Shown: positions 33,787 through 43,947, numbered from the stretch's first letter. The stretch: DNA of 64,000 nt from Prosthecobacter debontii (GCF_900167535.1 NZ_FUYE01000001.1:186001-250000), one strand, 5' to 3'. Notes: generated by a model from the letters alone, not told the origin. Program-made: numbers and translations.

Positions 33787-36700
33787 TCACTTCCCACCAG
33801 CCCACTTCACGGCGTTGCTCAGGAGCTTCTTGAAGGCATCCAGATCATGCACACGCTGATCGTGGCCGAGGGCGATGCCCACGACACGAGCTTTCGGATG
33901 TTTCGTGATCCAGACGCTGGGGTGAGGTTGATTGTATTTATCGCTCGGGCTGGTTTCCGCTAAGACCTCGATGGGATTTGTGCCTGCGGGAATGTTTTCT
34001 GGCTCGGCATTCACATAGTAGAGTTCATCCTCCACGGTGAAGCTGGCGGGCACGCCGTCCATGATCGGATGGGCTTTCACCGTCTTCACGTCAAAGGGAT
34101 GGATCTTGTCGTGACCACGAGCTCCACCACCAACGATCTGAGCATTCAGCTCTGGCCAGTTGGCATAACCATACCAAGTGCCGGGGTGATACATGATGAT
34201 GCCCTTGCCGGCGTCGGCAAACTCGAACAGCGCTTTGCGATAAGCGGCGGTATCGAAGAACTTCCGGTTCACACTGATGACGGCCACATCGGCGTTCTTC
34301 AGCTCCGCAGCAGCTTGATCGCGATCCTCTGTGTAATGAACCGTGAAACCTGCGGCCTTCAGAGTCTCCACATCCGTGGTTCCAAAGAAGGTGGCGAAGT
34401 TGTGAGATGAACCACCGCCAATGACCAGGACGCGGGTCTTGCCTGCCTCCCATTTCACGGCATTGGCTGGGACCAGAGGGCCATCGCCCTTACCGCCTTC
34501 CTTGGGACCGCTCAGGGCCGTTTCAGCGGCGGCATTGCCCGTCCCTTTGCCTTTCTTGCCTTTTTTTGGACCTGCTTTTTCAGCTGCAGGAGTGGGTTCT
34601 GGGCGGGTGGAGGTATCGGTGGCGCCTGGGGTTGGGCCCTTGCCTTCGATATCGGCTGTGATGGCTGCAATCACTGGCACCGTGCGGCTGTCCGCCGGGG
34701 TTTCCAGGATCAGCGTCTTCACGATACCGGGCTTTGTCAGCTCGATGGACAGAAGACGCATCTGCTGCCCTTCGGTGAGGCCGCTCACGTATTTGGAACC
34801 CGGCACAGGCACATCCCGCACGTAGTCGGAGAAGTGAACCCCATTGATGAAGGTGAAGCTCTCCTTCTCGCCATTGTCATAGACCACGGTAGCGATCAGT
34901 GCAGGCACTTCTTCCTTCACCGCAGGCCAACCCCAACCGGAGATGCCGCTGAGTAATTGAAGACGCTTGGTGGCCACATTTACGGGCACTTCCACTTCCT
35001 GGGCGAAGGTCTGGCTCTGGCTCTCGGGCGGACCACCTTTCAGCACAATCAGGTTGGCTCCATTCACACTCTTCTCTGGAGATTGCAGGAAGAAAGGCAC
35101 GCCTTCGATTTTGACATCCCCGAACTTATTCAGACGGACACGTCCTTGGTTAGGTCCAGGTCCAGCGAACACACCAGCGCGACTATCCGCCGTGAAGGCC
35201 TCGCCCAGATTGAGGATGCGGAAGTGCTTGGTGGCATCTCCCACGATGAAGGCCAGGATGTCGCGCATGTTCTCGGCACCCAGACCATCCAGGCCTTCGG
35301 GCATTAAGCTGCGACGGGTGTTTTCACGCTTATCAATATCCGCCTTGGCGATTTCACGCACTCCCACCTGAGTGGCCAAGGTAACCGTGGCGCTGTTTTC
35401 GCTGGTGATGACACCTTGTAAAGCTTCCCCTTTTTTCGTGATGATGTTGAAGGCCCAGAAGCTGGGGTCCACCTCACGATTAGGATCCACGATGTGCACC
35501 AGCAATTCACCGGGCCCATGAGCGCCCATGCCATCCAGAGGCGGGCCAACGGCGGCCCCGATATCACCCAGCTTGTGGCATACGGAGCAGGCTGCCGTGA
35601 AGAGCATCTTGCCATTGGTCACATTCCCTGGTTTCTCCACCTCAGGGAGTAGTTTGGCAATGATGGCGTCTTTGGCCGCACTGTTGATCTTGAAGAGATC
35701 ATTGGCGCGTTTGGCGATGGGCTTGTTCGGATGAGAACGCAGGCGAGCGACATCTCCAGGCGCGAAGATCGCCCGGTCAATGCTGCCGACTTTCACTCCG
35801 TCCAGGAGCGCATGCGTTGCCTGAGGGCGCTTCAAAATGGCTTCGAAAGCTTGGCTCTGTTGGGCAGGCTTTAAATGATTCAAAGCCGCGACCAGAGGAA
35901 TGACGTTTGAGCTTTCATCCAAGGCTTGAATGATGGCGACCTGAAGTGCTTCCGGCGTGTCCTGACTCGTCAAGACAGGCATCACGGTCTGACTCAGATC
36001 TCCACCGACGGCGACCAAGGCCTTTGCGGCATGGATGCGTGCATCCACCGAAGCGGCTTTGTCCGAGAGGGTTGCGGTGAGCTTATCAAGCTGGGTTTTG
36101 ACCTCAGAAGCCAGTGAGCCGTCTTTGTCCCACTTCGTCACCAGAGGCAAAGTCGCCGCCGCTAGGGATGGCTGGGCGAGCAGTTTCTTCAAAGCTTCCG
36201 TAAGCTCGGGAGAAAGCTTGGGAAGAACCGCCTCTTCCTGAGCAATGCTGCGGAGGAGGGTCACTCTGAGCGAGTCAGCCTGAGAGGCGGCAGAAGCGCT
36301 GGCAATGATCAGCTTGGTAGCATCAGCCCCAGCATTCGGACCTTTCAGCAGCCCTTGGACAGATGCCTCGACGAAGAGATCCAGCTTGGAAGCATTGGAG
36401 GAAGCCAGCGCCGCAGTGATGGCTTCCAAAGAATGATCCGCTGCCGCCGCGATCATGGCGGAACGCACCCAGGGATCGTCACTGTTAGCAAACTGCTCCA
36501 GCAACACTTCAATATCGCCTTCACGTTTGCTGTAGGCCCGCATCGCCTTGCTTCCCATCACACGAGACAATGAAATCTCCGTGCTGATTTCGGAAGAGGG
36601 GAACTGTTCGTTGAGGATGCGCCAGGCGTTCTGTTTCTGGTGAGCGTTGGAGGTGGTCTTTACCAACTCCTGCAGGCTCTTGAGATCAGACGGTGCTTTC

Positions 36701-38808
36701 ATCACCTCCACCTTCTTCGCCTCCTTATGCTGCACCTTCCAGATGCGGCCGTAGTAGTGGTCGCGGTCAGGACGGACGGCGGCATTGGCAGGACCGTGAG
36801 TTGGGCCGCGGGTATCGTTGTGAATGACGGCTTGGTTGCAGAAATCCACAACATAGAGGGCACCATCAGGGCCGGTGCGAACTTCAATGGGGCGGAACCA
36901 CAGGTTCTTACTGCGGATGAACTCAGTCTGCTCAAAGCCGGCCTCACGTTGGGCTTTGTAGGTGACACCATCCAGTTCCACCATGAACCGGCTGACGATG
37001 TTCAACGTGGGCTCGGTGGTGAAGTAATTGTAACGATACTTCTCCGGCCAGGCTCCGCCTTCGTAGATGGCGCAACCGGCGGCGGCGGTATAGCTGCCGA
37101 CTTGGTCAATCTGCACATACGCCTGCTGCTCCCAGTGCATCGCTGGATACGTGGGTTCACGGGCCAACAAGCCATTGCTGCTGGTCAGACCTGGGAGCTT
37201 ACCTTTGGCCAACACATACTCAGGCAGCACCACATGATGAAATAGAACGCCGCTGGTGGGTTGGGTGTAAAACACCTGACCGTCCGTGGTGATGTCGAGG
37301 CCCCAGGTGTTACCACCGCGGGAACAATACTGCTCAATCGCACTGCCGTCAGGCTTGAACCGAACGACCCCGCTCCCGATAGGACCAAAGCTCTTGGAGC
37401 CATCCCCCGAAGTCACATTCTCGCTACTGGAATAACCATGAGTGGCGTAAACCCAGCCATCCAGGCCCCAGCGCATGTTATTGATCACGGCGTGAGTGTC
37501 ACGAGTGCCGAGATTGGTATAAAGCTTCGTGCGTTTATCCGCCTGATCATCGCCATTGGTATCTTCAAAGAACCAGATGTCTGGCGCGGCACAAACGATG
37601 ATGCCGTTCTTGTAAAACACACTGCTGGTCGCCAGCTCGATCTTATCAGCAAAAACGGTTTTCTTATCCATCACACCATCGCCATCGGTATCGGTCAGGA
37701 TGGAAACACGATCCAGGGGATCACGCTGATACTGGCCCGGCTCCACCGAGCCGCTGTCTTTCCAGGCTTCCACATTGGCTTGGCGTAAACCATTCGGATA
37801 CTCGGGTGTCTCCACCACCCACAGGCGGCCCTTGGCATCCCAGTCAATGTTCATGGGCTTATTGATCAGCGGCTCCGCAGCCACGAGGGTGAGATCGAAC
37901 TCAGGATGCACCTCCAGGTTTTTCGGCATTTCCTTCGGTGCAGGCACGCCGCCTTCCGCATAGCGCAGGGCATCGCCTAACTCCTCAGGCTTGCAGAGTT
38001 CATCCACGTTCTGGCGTTTGCCTGCCCAGGCGATACCGCGCAGGATGGAGGTGCGCAGACCCACGTGACTGAAGTTTTTATACCAGTGCCCAGGGATGCA
38101 GGTGAAGGCGCGATAGTTGTCCTTCTCATACGTCCACATCTGCGGCTGGATGTCGTAGATGTTGACGCCTTTGTTTTTAGCTACGGCTTCGGCGGCGCGT
38201 TGCTGAGCTTCCTTGTTGCCCTTACCCCCGGTATCGATGGCCTTAGGTGTGTAGGCTGCGGCCAGGATTTTCGCCTCAGGCAGCAGGTCCATGTCATAGT
38301 AGATCTCGTCATCGAGATCGAAGTTGGAGATGTCCTTCGTGATCGGATTTTCACGATCCGTGAAGTACAAGCTCAGCGGCGCCTCCAGCCACTTGGTTTG
38401 ATCAAACTTCCAGGAACCGCCGATGATGTTCTTATACCAATCGTGATCGCGTGAGACCGCTGCGGCGTGGATGACCACCAAACCACCGCCACGCTTCAAA
38501 AACTCCATCAGGTTCTTCCGCTCTTCACCGATCTTGATGTTCCCGGCCTCCTGAGCATGCAGGATCAGCACATCGGTGTGATCCAGTTGCTCCTTGGTGG
38601 GAAATTCCAGGCTGCCCTCGGCTTTGGCACCGCGCTCGTTCAGCATCGGCACCCAGTCTTTCAGAAATTGGGGGAAATCATGGGCACCGGGCGCATGCGA
38701 TTTTTTCCCGGCGCGAACGAACACACGCAGGGGCTCTGCGGCAAAAGCTGAAAGCTGGAAACTGAAAGCTGAAAGAACAGCAGCGGCGAGTAGGAGTCGC
38801 TTCTTCAT
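33787..38808 (-). CDS. Double-ThuA PVC haem-binding protein
   Basis: 1673 residues with a signal peptide (LAAAVLSAFSFQLSAFA). Domain order: ThuA-like glutamine-amidotransferase fold at about 27-265 (DVLILHAQEAGN, GGGLVVIHAA); a PVC-type propeller at about 300-690 (NIDWDAKGRLWVVETPEYPNG, VVDFCNQAVIHND); HEAT-like helices 690-1030; cytochrome c with CSVCH (C1074, C1077, H1078) and a GPPLDGMG region; a beta-rich domain at about 1200-1390; a Lys/Gly/Pro/Ala linker; and a second ThuA domain at about 1455-1673 (KTRVLVIGGGSSHNF, GIIMYHPGTWYGYANWPE). Haem and sugar-oxidation roles are suggested by family, in the periplasm. It is the largest gene in the window. Confidence 0.88.
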   Translation of the reverse strand: MKKRLLLAAAVLSAFSFQLSAFAAEPLRVFVRAGKKSHAPGAHDFPQFLKDWVPMLNERGAKAEGSLEFPTKEQLDHTDVLILHAQEAGNIKIGEERKNLMEFLKRGGGLVVIHAAAVSRDHDWYKNIIGGSWKFDQTKWLEAPLSLYFTDRENPITKDISNFDLDDEIYYDMDLLPEAKILAAAYTPKAIDTGGKGNKEAQQRAAEAVAKNKGVNIYDIQPQMWTYEKDNYRAFTCIPGHWYKNFSHVGLRTSILRGIAWAGKRQNVDELCKPEELGDALRYAEGGVPAPKEMPKNLEVHPEFDLTLVAAEPLINKPMNIDWDAKGRLWVVETPEYPNGLRQANVEAWKDSGSVEPGQYQRDPLDRVSILTDTDGDGVMDKKTVFADKIELATSSVFYKNGIIVCAAPDIWFFEDTNGDDQADKRTKLYTNLGTRDTHAVINNMRWGLDGWVYATHGYSSSENVTSGDGSKSFGPIGSGVVRFKPDGSAIEQYCSRGGNTWGLDITTDGQVFYTQPTSGVLFHHVVLPEYVLAKGKLPGLTSSNGLLAREPTYPAMHWEQQAYVQIDQVGSYTAAAGCAIYEGGAWPEKYRYNYFTTEPTLNIVSRFMVELDGVTYKAQREAGFEQTEFIRSKNLWFRPIEVRTGPDGALYVVDFCNQAVIHNDTRGPTHGPANAAVRPDRDHYYGRIWKVQHKEAKKVEVMKAPSDLKSLQELVKTTSNAHQKQNAWRILNEQFPSSEISTEISLSRVMGSKAMRAYSKREGDIEVLLEQFANSDDPWVRSAMIAAAADHSLEAITAALASSNASKLDLFVEASVQGLLKGPNAGADATKLIIASASAASQADSLRVTLLRSIAQEEAVLPKLSPELTEALKKLLAQPSLAAATLPLVTKWDKDGSLASEVKTQLDKLTATLSDKAASVDARIHAAKALVAVGGDLSQTVMPVLTSQDTPEALQVAIIQALDESSNVIPLVAALNHLKPAQQSQAFEAILKRPQATHALLDGVKVGSIDRAIFAPGDVARLRSHPNKPIAKRANDLFKINSAAKDAIIAKLLPEVEKPGNVTNGKMLFTAACSVCHKLGDIGAAVGPPLDGMGAHGPGELLVHIVDPNREVDPSFWAFNIITKKGEALQGVITSENSATVTLATQVGVREIAKADIDKRENTRRSLMPEGLDGLGAENMRDILAFIVGDATKHFRILNLGEAFTADSRAGVFAGPGPNQGRVRLNKFGDVKIEGVPFFLQSPEKSVNGANLIVLKGGPPESQSQTFAQEVEVPVNVATKRLQLLSGISGWGWPAVKEEVPALIATVVYDNGEKESFTFINGVHFSDYVRDVPVPGSKYVSGLTEGQQMRLLSIELTKPGIVKTLILETPADSRTVPVIAAITADIEGKGPTPGATDTSTRPEPTPAAEKAGPKKGKKGKGTGNAAAETALSGPKEGGKGDGPLVPANAVKWEAGKTRVLVIGGGSSHNFATFFGTTDVETLKAAGFTVHYTEDRDQAAAELKNADVAVISVNRKFFDTAAYRKALFEFADAGKGIIMYHPGTWYGYANWPELNAQIVGGGARGHDKIHPFDVKTVKAHPIMDGVPASFTVEDELYYVNAEPENIPAGTNPIEVLAETSPSDKYNQPHPSVWITKHPKARVVGIALGHDQRVHDLDAFKKLLSNAVKWAGGK

Positions 38809-39008
38809 GGTTGTGAGCGGATGCTAGGCGATAACAACGGCGCTTGTGAAGCCCATTTACGCACCGGGCACTATCGGGAATGCACATGGTGGAAAGTGCC
38901 TGAAGGTGACATTTCGATTGCCAAGGCTCCCAGGCTAAAGAGAATCGGCCCGCGTCGTTTTTTTCCGACCCACCTTTAACCTCACGAACCTGAACCTACC
39001 GACCTCCT

Positions 39009-40007
39009 ATGGGCAGACCCGTCACTCTCTTCACCGGCCAGTGGGCCGACCTCTCTTTTGACACCATGCTGCAGAAGGGCAAGGCCTTTGGTTACGATGG
39101 CCTGGAACTCGCCTGCTGGGGCGATCACTTCGAAGTCGCCAAAGCTGACCAAGCTTATTGTGATGCCAAGCGCGCTGCGCTGAAGGACGCTGGCATGCAG
39201 TGCCACGCCATCTCCACCCACCTCGTCGGCCAGGCTGTTTGCGATAACATCGACCCACGCCACGCTCAGATCCTGCCTCCTCACATCTATGGCGATGGCG
39301 ATCCTGAAGGTGTGCGCCAGCGTGCCGCTGAGGAAATCATCAAGACCGCTCATGCCGCCAAGCGTTTCGGTGTGAGCGTGGTGAATGGTTTCACCGGCAG
39401 CTCCATCTGGCACCTCGTGTATTCCTTCCCACCGAACCTGCCTGGCCAGATCGACGCGGGTTATGCCGACTTTGCCAAACGCTGGACGCCGATCTTCGAT
39501 GAGTTCCAGAAACTGGGCGTGAAGTTCGCTCTCGAAGTTCACCCCACCGAGATCGCTTTCGACATCGCCAGTGCGGAGCGTGCGCTCCAGGCCGTGGATT
39601 ACCACCCTGCCTTCGGCTTCAACTACGACCCAAGCCACTTCGGCTACCAGGGCGTGGACTACGTGAAGTTCATCTACAAGTTCAGCGACCGCATTTTCCA
39701 CGTGCACATGAAGGACGTGGCCTGGAACCTGGGCGTGGACGCTGGCGTCTTCGGTGGTCACACCGACTTCCACCGCCCGAACCGCTTCTGGGACTTCAAG
39801 TCCGTGGGCCGTGGCAACATCAACTTCGAGAAGATCATCCGCGCTCTCAACGACATCAGCTATGCCGGCCCGCTGAGCGTGGAATGGGAAGATGGCGCGA
39901 TGGACCGCGAATTCGGTGCCACCGAGTCCGCCGCCTTCGTCAAGAAACTCGACTTCCCACCTTCGAAGATCATCTTCGACGCGCAGTTCGCTGAGAACAG
40001 CAAGTGA
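39009..40007 (+). CDS. Sugar phosphate isomerase/epimerase, xylose-isomerase-like TIM barrel
   Basis: 332 residues without signal peptide. The barrel has strands at [91 protein letters not shown] and [10 protein letters not shown], with metal-ligand candidates Glu (LEVHP), Asp (YDPSH), His (HVHMKD) and Glu (VEWED). The family isomerises or epimerises sugars and inositol derivatives. Codon use is strongly biased toward AAG, TTC, AAC, CTG and GTG, far more than its neighbours, so high expression is likely. A good terminator follows; the divergent gene is the large ThuA protein. Confidence 0.87.
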   Translation: MGRPVTLFTGQWADLSFDTMLQKGKAFGYDGLELACWGDHFEVAKADQAYCDAKRAALKDAGMQCHAISTHLVGQAVCDNIDPRHAQILPPHIYGDGDPEGVRQRAAEEIIKTAHAAKRFGVSVVNGFTGSSIWHLVYSFPPNLPGQIDAGYADFAKRWTPIFDEFQKLGVKFALEVHPTEIAFDIASAERALQAVDYHPAFGFNYDPSHFGYQGVDYVKFIYKFSDRIFHVHMKDVAWNLGVDAGVFGGHTDFHRPNRFWDFKSVGRGNINFEKIIRALNDISYAGPLSVEWEDGAMDREFGATESAAFVKKLDFPPSKIIFDAQFAENSK

Positions 40008-40033
40008 TCTGACGACCTGATGCTTCAGTTTGG

Positions 40034-40068
40034 AACCTGGAAGGTGCCCTGTGCTTTCCAGGTTTTTT
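40034..40068 (+). terminator. Rho-independent terminator of the sugar isomerase gene
   Basis: AACCTGGAA (40034-40042) pairs with TTCCAGGTT (40056-40064), and the T run continues to 40068. The position just 27 bp after the stop makes this a firm terminator. Confidence 0.85.
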
Positions 40069-40075
40069 ATGCCCA

Positions 40076-41779
40076 TCATTTCTTCAGCTCCGCAATCGAG
40101 GCCACCATGATGCGGGCGAAGATGTAGTTTTGCAGGGGGCGTTTGCGCAGGGATTCCACCTGCCGAGCCCAGGCCTGTTCGAGCTCAGCGACAGCTTGAG
40201 GGGTCTGGTCATGGACTGCCTTGGTAATGCTGACGACCATGGCATCAATGTCGCGGCGGATCTGGATTTCGTCCACACCGCCTTTGAAGCGCTGATTGAT
40301 TTCCTGAGCCAGCTTTTTGGCTTCCTCTTTCTTGCCTTGGCAAAGCAAGGAGAACAGGCGCGCATACTCCATGTAAGAGACCCAGTTGCGCCGCTGCCCA
40401 TCCTCGGAAAAGCGGGTCGCCTCCGGCCACTTCTGCATGATTGAGCAGGCCATGGAGAGCTTGTAGGTATCAAAGGTGTATTTGGGGAATTGCTTCTTCA
40501 TTTCGTCTTGGCGGCTGATGGCAAAGCTGACTCGTGCAGCCGCCTCGAGTTGCTGATTCAAAGCCATGTAACAGGCGGCGGCATCCAGGATGGCCTCGAT
40601 CTCGCTACCCTCCATGCTAGCCTCTTGGGCACGCTTTTGGTTATCTGAGAAAAGCTGGGCAGCCTGAGCATAGTTCCGCAAACCAAACTCCGCAGCCCCC
40701 AGGGCACGATAATACGGATACACATCTCGTGGGTTGTTCGAGGCTGGCAAATAGGGCTGCACCTCGGCCAGAGTGGCTTTGGCTCCTGCGAAGTCACCGC
40801 GATCCGATTGACTCTCCGCATAGTCCGTGCCGATCTCAAAGAGCTTGGCTGTGTCGCCTGACAAATGCGCCTTCGCGGCGGTGTAAGCCTGCTGCTGCCA
40901 ATCCGCCGCACGTTCATAGCTCAAGGCATACCCTCGCAGCTTGCCCATTTCACTCATCGCATAGATCGTCGGCTCGGAGTTTTCGCCGTAAAAGCTGATG
41001 GCATTGTAGAGCGCGTATTGTTCCTGGGCGCTGGCCATCTGCTCCTGGCCACTGAGCAGGAGGTGACGGTTAAAGTGGGCGGAGCGCATGGCAAAATCGC
41101 GCATCTTTGACCGCAGGAACGGACGGAACAATCCTACTCCCTGTGTGCGCACGCCGGAGCCCAGATGCAGGCCGGTGAGATACCAGCCCCCTGCCCTCTG
41201 TCGGGATAGGAAAGCGGCTCCCACTCCCTTTTCAGGCAACTTCACGCCGAGGGCTCGCGGTGAAAACGCAAACCCTTGGTTAGTCGCATAAGCCGAACCA
41301 CTATCATCCAGCACCTCCATGGCTGAGGGTTGTAGCCGTGCTTTTTTCCAAAATGGATTGTCTTTAAAGGAAATCTCCACCCCCGATGTCGGCAAGGTCA
41401 CAGGGGCTGACGCTCCTGGAATATCGAATTCCGAAATGTCCTTCATGTTGGCGACCACGAAGCTCTTGAGATCATCGCCAAACCAAAAGATCACCACGCC
41501 ACCGTTGTTGTAATCCACCCGAATGGCTCCAGGCTCCAAAAGCGAAATGTTGATCAGGCCCCCGGTAATCTTTCCATCCTGGCCGAGCAGCTCGATCTTC
41601 TCCGGCCCAAATCGCAGGCGCTGGTAGCTGTTGAAGGAGCATTCCCAGTCCACCCCTTTCAGGGCCGCCCAAAAGTTCTCGGGGCTTTGCAGAGCTTCTG
41701 AGACCTGAGCCTTGGCCTCAGACCAAGCATTGAGCAGTATTAAGAAGGAGGCAACAAATGGAGACAGCCAGGTTTTCAT
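40076..41779 (-). CDS. Exported protein with TPR-like C-terminal region
   Basis: About 567 residues from the ATG at 41779; the alternative at 41797 puts a polar hexapeptide before the signal peptide (WLSPFVASFLILLNAWSEAKA). The N-terminal 200 residues are beta-rich (GVDWECSFNSYQRLRFGPEKI ... VDYNNGGVVIFWFGDD) without a named family. Residues about 285-540 are paired helices of TPR spacing (YALSYERAADWQQQAY, GAAEFGLRNYAQAAQLFSDN, KLSMACSIMQKWPEA, ARLFSLLCQGKKEEAKKLA). It is secreted and probably a scaffold. The function is unknown. Confidence 0.72.
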   Translation of the reverse strand: MKTWLSPFVASFLILLNAWSEAKAQVSEALQSPENFWAALKGVDWECSFNSYQRLRFGPEKIELLGQDGKITGGLINISLLEPGAIRVDYNNGGVVIFWFGDDLKSFVVANMKDISEFDIPGASAPVTLPTSGVEISFKDNPFWKKARLQPSAMEVLDDSGSAYATNQGFAFSPRALGVKLPEKGVGAAFLSRQRAGGWYLTGLHLGSGVRTQGVGLFRPFLRSKMRDFAMRSAHFNRHLLLSGQEQMASAQEQYALYNAISFYGENSEPTIYAMSEMGKLRGYALSYERAADWQQQAYTAAKAHLSGDTAKLFEIGTDYAESQSDRGDFAGAKATLAEVQPYLPASNNPRDVYPYYRALGAAEFGLRNYAQAAQLFSDNQKRAQEASMEGSEIEAILDAAACYMALNQQLEAAARVSFAISRQDEMKKQFPKYTFDTYKLSMACSIMQKWPEATRFSEDGQRRNWVSYMEYARLFSLLCQGKKEEAKKLAQEINQRFKGGVDEIQIRRDIDAMVVSITKAVHDQTPQAVAELEQAWARQVESLRKRPLQNYIFARIMVASIAELKK

Positions 41780-41885
41780 CGTCGGGGAGACCTGCATTTT
41801 GGATCAGGAAGGACAGAAATAAAAGATTGCCGGATGGGGGTCAATCCTGAAACCTTAAGCGATCACCAATCTGCACGGAACGATT

Positions 41886-42173
41886 ATGAACGAAAAGACG
41901 GAAAATGCGGATCTTGCCGGAGCTGAGTTTATCAATACCAACCTCAGCGATGCTAAATTTGAAGATGTCAATCTGGGCGGCGCTCAGTTTAAAGATGTCA
42001 GCCTCATTGGGGCTCTCTTTGAGGATGTCGCCCTCACGGCGGCTACGATCCGCAACGCCAACTGCACCGATCTCACGCTCGAAGACGCCAACTATGAGGG
42101 CATGCGCATTGACGGCATCCTGGTGACCGACCTCCTCCGAGTCTATGCAGCCCACTCCGAGCCGACGGAGTGA
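41886..42173 (+). CDS. Pentapeptide-repeat protein
   Basis: 95 residues with at least ten A(D/N)LXX-type repeats from residue 8 to 75 (ADLAG AEFIN TNLSD AKFED VNLGG AQFKD VSLIG ALFED), which fold into a right-handed quadrilateral beta-helix. A short tail ends in EPTE. It starts 107 bp from the divergent TPR gene. The stop is about 50 bp before the RNA methyltransferase on the same strand. Known pentapeptide proteins mimic DNA or scaffold complexes; no target is evident. Confidence 0.85.
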   Translation: MNEKTENADLAGAEFINTNLSDAKFEDVNLGGAQFKDVSLIGALFEDVALTAATIRNANCTDLTLEDANYEGMRIDGILVTDLLRVYAAHSEPTE

Positions 42174-42226
42174 GGAGAACTTCACACACCCATTGATCTT
42201 AGGCTCAGGTTGGCTACTGGGTAACG

Positions 42227-43444
42227 ATGGTCCCACCCCGCAAGTTTGTTCCCCACCCGTTCACGTATCATCAGGAGCTCGATGTCCGGATTGAGAATCT
42301 GACGAACGAAGGCAGTGGTGTCGCACGCGTGGATGGCTGGGTCGTTTTTGTGCCCTTTGCACTGCCGGGGGAAAAGGTGCGCTGCCGAGTGTATCGCAAT
42401 CACAAGAACTATAGCAATGCGGATCTCGTCGAGGTGCTGGAACCGTCCGCGGACCGTGTGCAGCCCCAATGCACGCTGTTTGGCACCTGTGGCGGCTGCC
42501 AATATCAGCACCTGGATTATGCCCGACAGACCGAATGGAAGCGGCGGCAGGTGGAGGAACTGCTCAAGCACATGGCAAAGATCGAACATCCGGTGGAGCC
42601 TGTCATCGCCTCCCCGCAGCAGTATGGCTACCGGTCCAAGATCACGCCTCATTTCCACAAACCGAAAGGCGGTGAGATCGGAGCCATAGGTTTCCTCCGT
42701 GCGGGCACGCGCAGTGCCATGGTGGACGTGGAGCACTGCCCAATCGCCATGCCAGCACTCAATGAAGAACTGGCCGCGGTGAGAGCGCAAGCACGGGCGA
42801 ATCAGGACGCTTTTAAAAACGGAGCCACCCTGCTCATGCGTGCCGCCGTGAATGGCGTGCTGACCAAGGCCGATCAAATTGCCATCGAACAAGTGGGCGA
42901 TGTGAAATTTGAATTTCAAGCCGGCGATTTCTTCCAGAACAATCCCTTCATCCTGCCCGAATTCGTCGGTTATGCTGTGGCAGAGGCCCGCGCTTCTGGC
43001 GCACGTTTCCTCGTCGATGCCTACTGTGGCAGCGGTCTGTTCGGCATCAGTGCCGCCCGTGATTTCGAGGAAGTACTGGGTGTGGAGCTGTCTGAAAGCG
43101 CCGTGCGCAAGGCCGCCCACAATGCCGAGATCAACGGCCTGACCAACTGCAAGTTCCTGGCTGCCGATGCCCGGGAGATCTTCAAAGAAGTGCCTCATGC
43201 CGGTCAAGAAACGGTGGTCATCATCGACCCCCCACGTGCCGGATGCAGCGAGGAGTTCCTGCAGCAGCTCTTCGCCTTCGATCCGAAGCGCGTGGTTTAC
43301 ATCTCCTGCAACCCTGCCACTCAGATGCGGGATCTGAATCTATTCACCGAGGCGGGTTACAAGCTCGGCAAGGTACAACCCTTCGACCTGTTCCCCCAGA
43401 CCAAGCACCTGGAATGCGTGATGACGCTGAGCCGGGAGTCGTGA
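42227..43444 (+). CDS. TrmA/RlmD-family RNA m5U methyltransferase
   Basis: 405 residues. An N-terminal TRAM domain (VRIENLTNEGSGVARVDGWVVFV) is followed by the iron-sulfur cysteines C82, C88, C91 (CTLFGTCGGC) and one near 173 (VEHCPIAMP). The SAM-binding Rossmann motif is VDAYCGSGLFGISAA, with IDPPRAGCS as motif IV and the catalytic nucleophile Cys in YISCNPATQ near 361. The family transfers methyl to C5 of uridine in tRNA or 23S rRNA; RlmD or RlmC is likely for a 4Fe-4S form. Subfamily assignment is uncertain. Confidence 0.92.
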   Translation: MVPPRKFVPHPFTYHQELDVRIENLTNEGSGVARVDGWVVFVPFALPGEKVRCRVYRNHKNYSNADLVEVLEPSADRVQPQCTLFGTCGGCQYQHLDYARQTEWKRRQVEELLKHMAKIEHPVEPVIASPQQYGYRSKITPHFHKPKGGEIGAIGFLRAGTRSAMVDVEHCPIAMPALNEELAAVRAQARANQDAFKNGATLLMRAAVNGVLTKADQIAIEQVGDVKFEFQAGDFFQNNPFILPEFVGYAVAEARASGARFLVDAYCGSGLFGISAARDFEEVLGVELSESAVRKAAHNAEINGLTNCKFLAADAREIFKEVPHAGQETVVIIDPPRAGCSEEFLQQLFAFDPKRVVYISCNPATQMRDLNLFTEAGYKLGKVQPFDLFPQTKHLECVMTLSRES

Positions 43445-43511
43445 CACGAAAGTGGGATGTATCGGTAATCGGAGGGCGGTTTTCTCAAAGATCGTCCAAT
43501 AGAAGAGGCGA

Positions 43512-43884
43512 GCCCCTATGGGCCGTTCTGTTTTCTGGCACGGCTTCATCAATGAGCCCATCGAGCCCTTTCAAGCCCAACGGGCTTGTGTCTTTCAGCC
43601 CGGGGTTGTTACAACCCCGGGTCTCAGAATGAAGATCCTCATAACCAAGAGAGAAGCCTGAAGGGCTTCCGTCCATGGTCGTGAAGAAGACACAAACATG
43701 AAATCGTTCATCAACCGTGGGCAGAACCCAGTTGGGGTTCTCCGCCGACAGATGTGCATTGCTCGAACCACCCAGGGTTCAAAGAACCCTGGGCTCGATG
43801 ACACAAACCCTTTGGATTTGATGAATCGCGAAGAGCCGAGGTGCCATCCAGGGCACAGCCGAAATATTCCAGAGCTTCAGCTCT
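43512..43884. repeat. Array of at least eight short hairpins with no shared unit
   Basis: No gene is seen between the methyltransferase (43444) and the ZnuA stop (43948). Palindromes follow one another: GCCC/GGGC (43512-43523), CAAGCCC/GGGCTTG (43572-43588), the 23-base perfect CCCGGGGTTGT/ACAACCCCGGG (43599-43621), GAAGCC/GGCTTC (43653-43669), AGAACCC/GGGTTCT (43723-43741), CCCAGGGTTC/GAACCCTGGG (43771-43793), GTGCC/GGCAC (43841-43856) and AGAGCT/AGCTCT (43871-43884). Each has a different sequence but similar size. Confidence 0.7.
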
Positions 43885-43947
43885 TCAAGAGTCTGTTCTG
43901 GACTAACCGGCATCTGCACCAACATCGCAAACCCAGTGTCCCAAACC

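Noticed and set aside
43512-43884. CRISPR array
   Set aside because: The hairpins differ from one another in sequence and spacing and lack a constant repeat; no cas genes are present.
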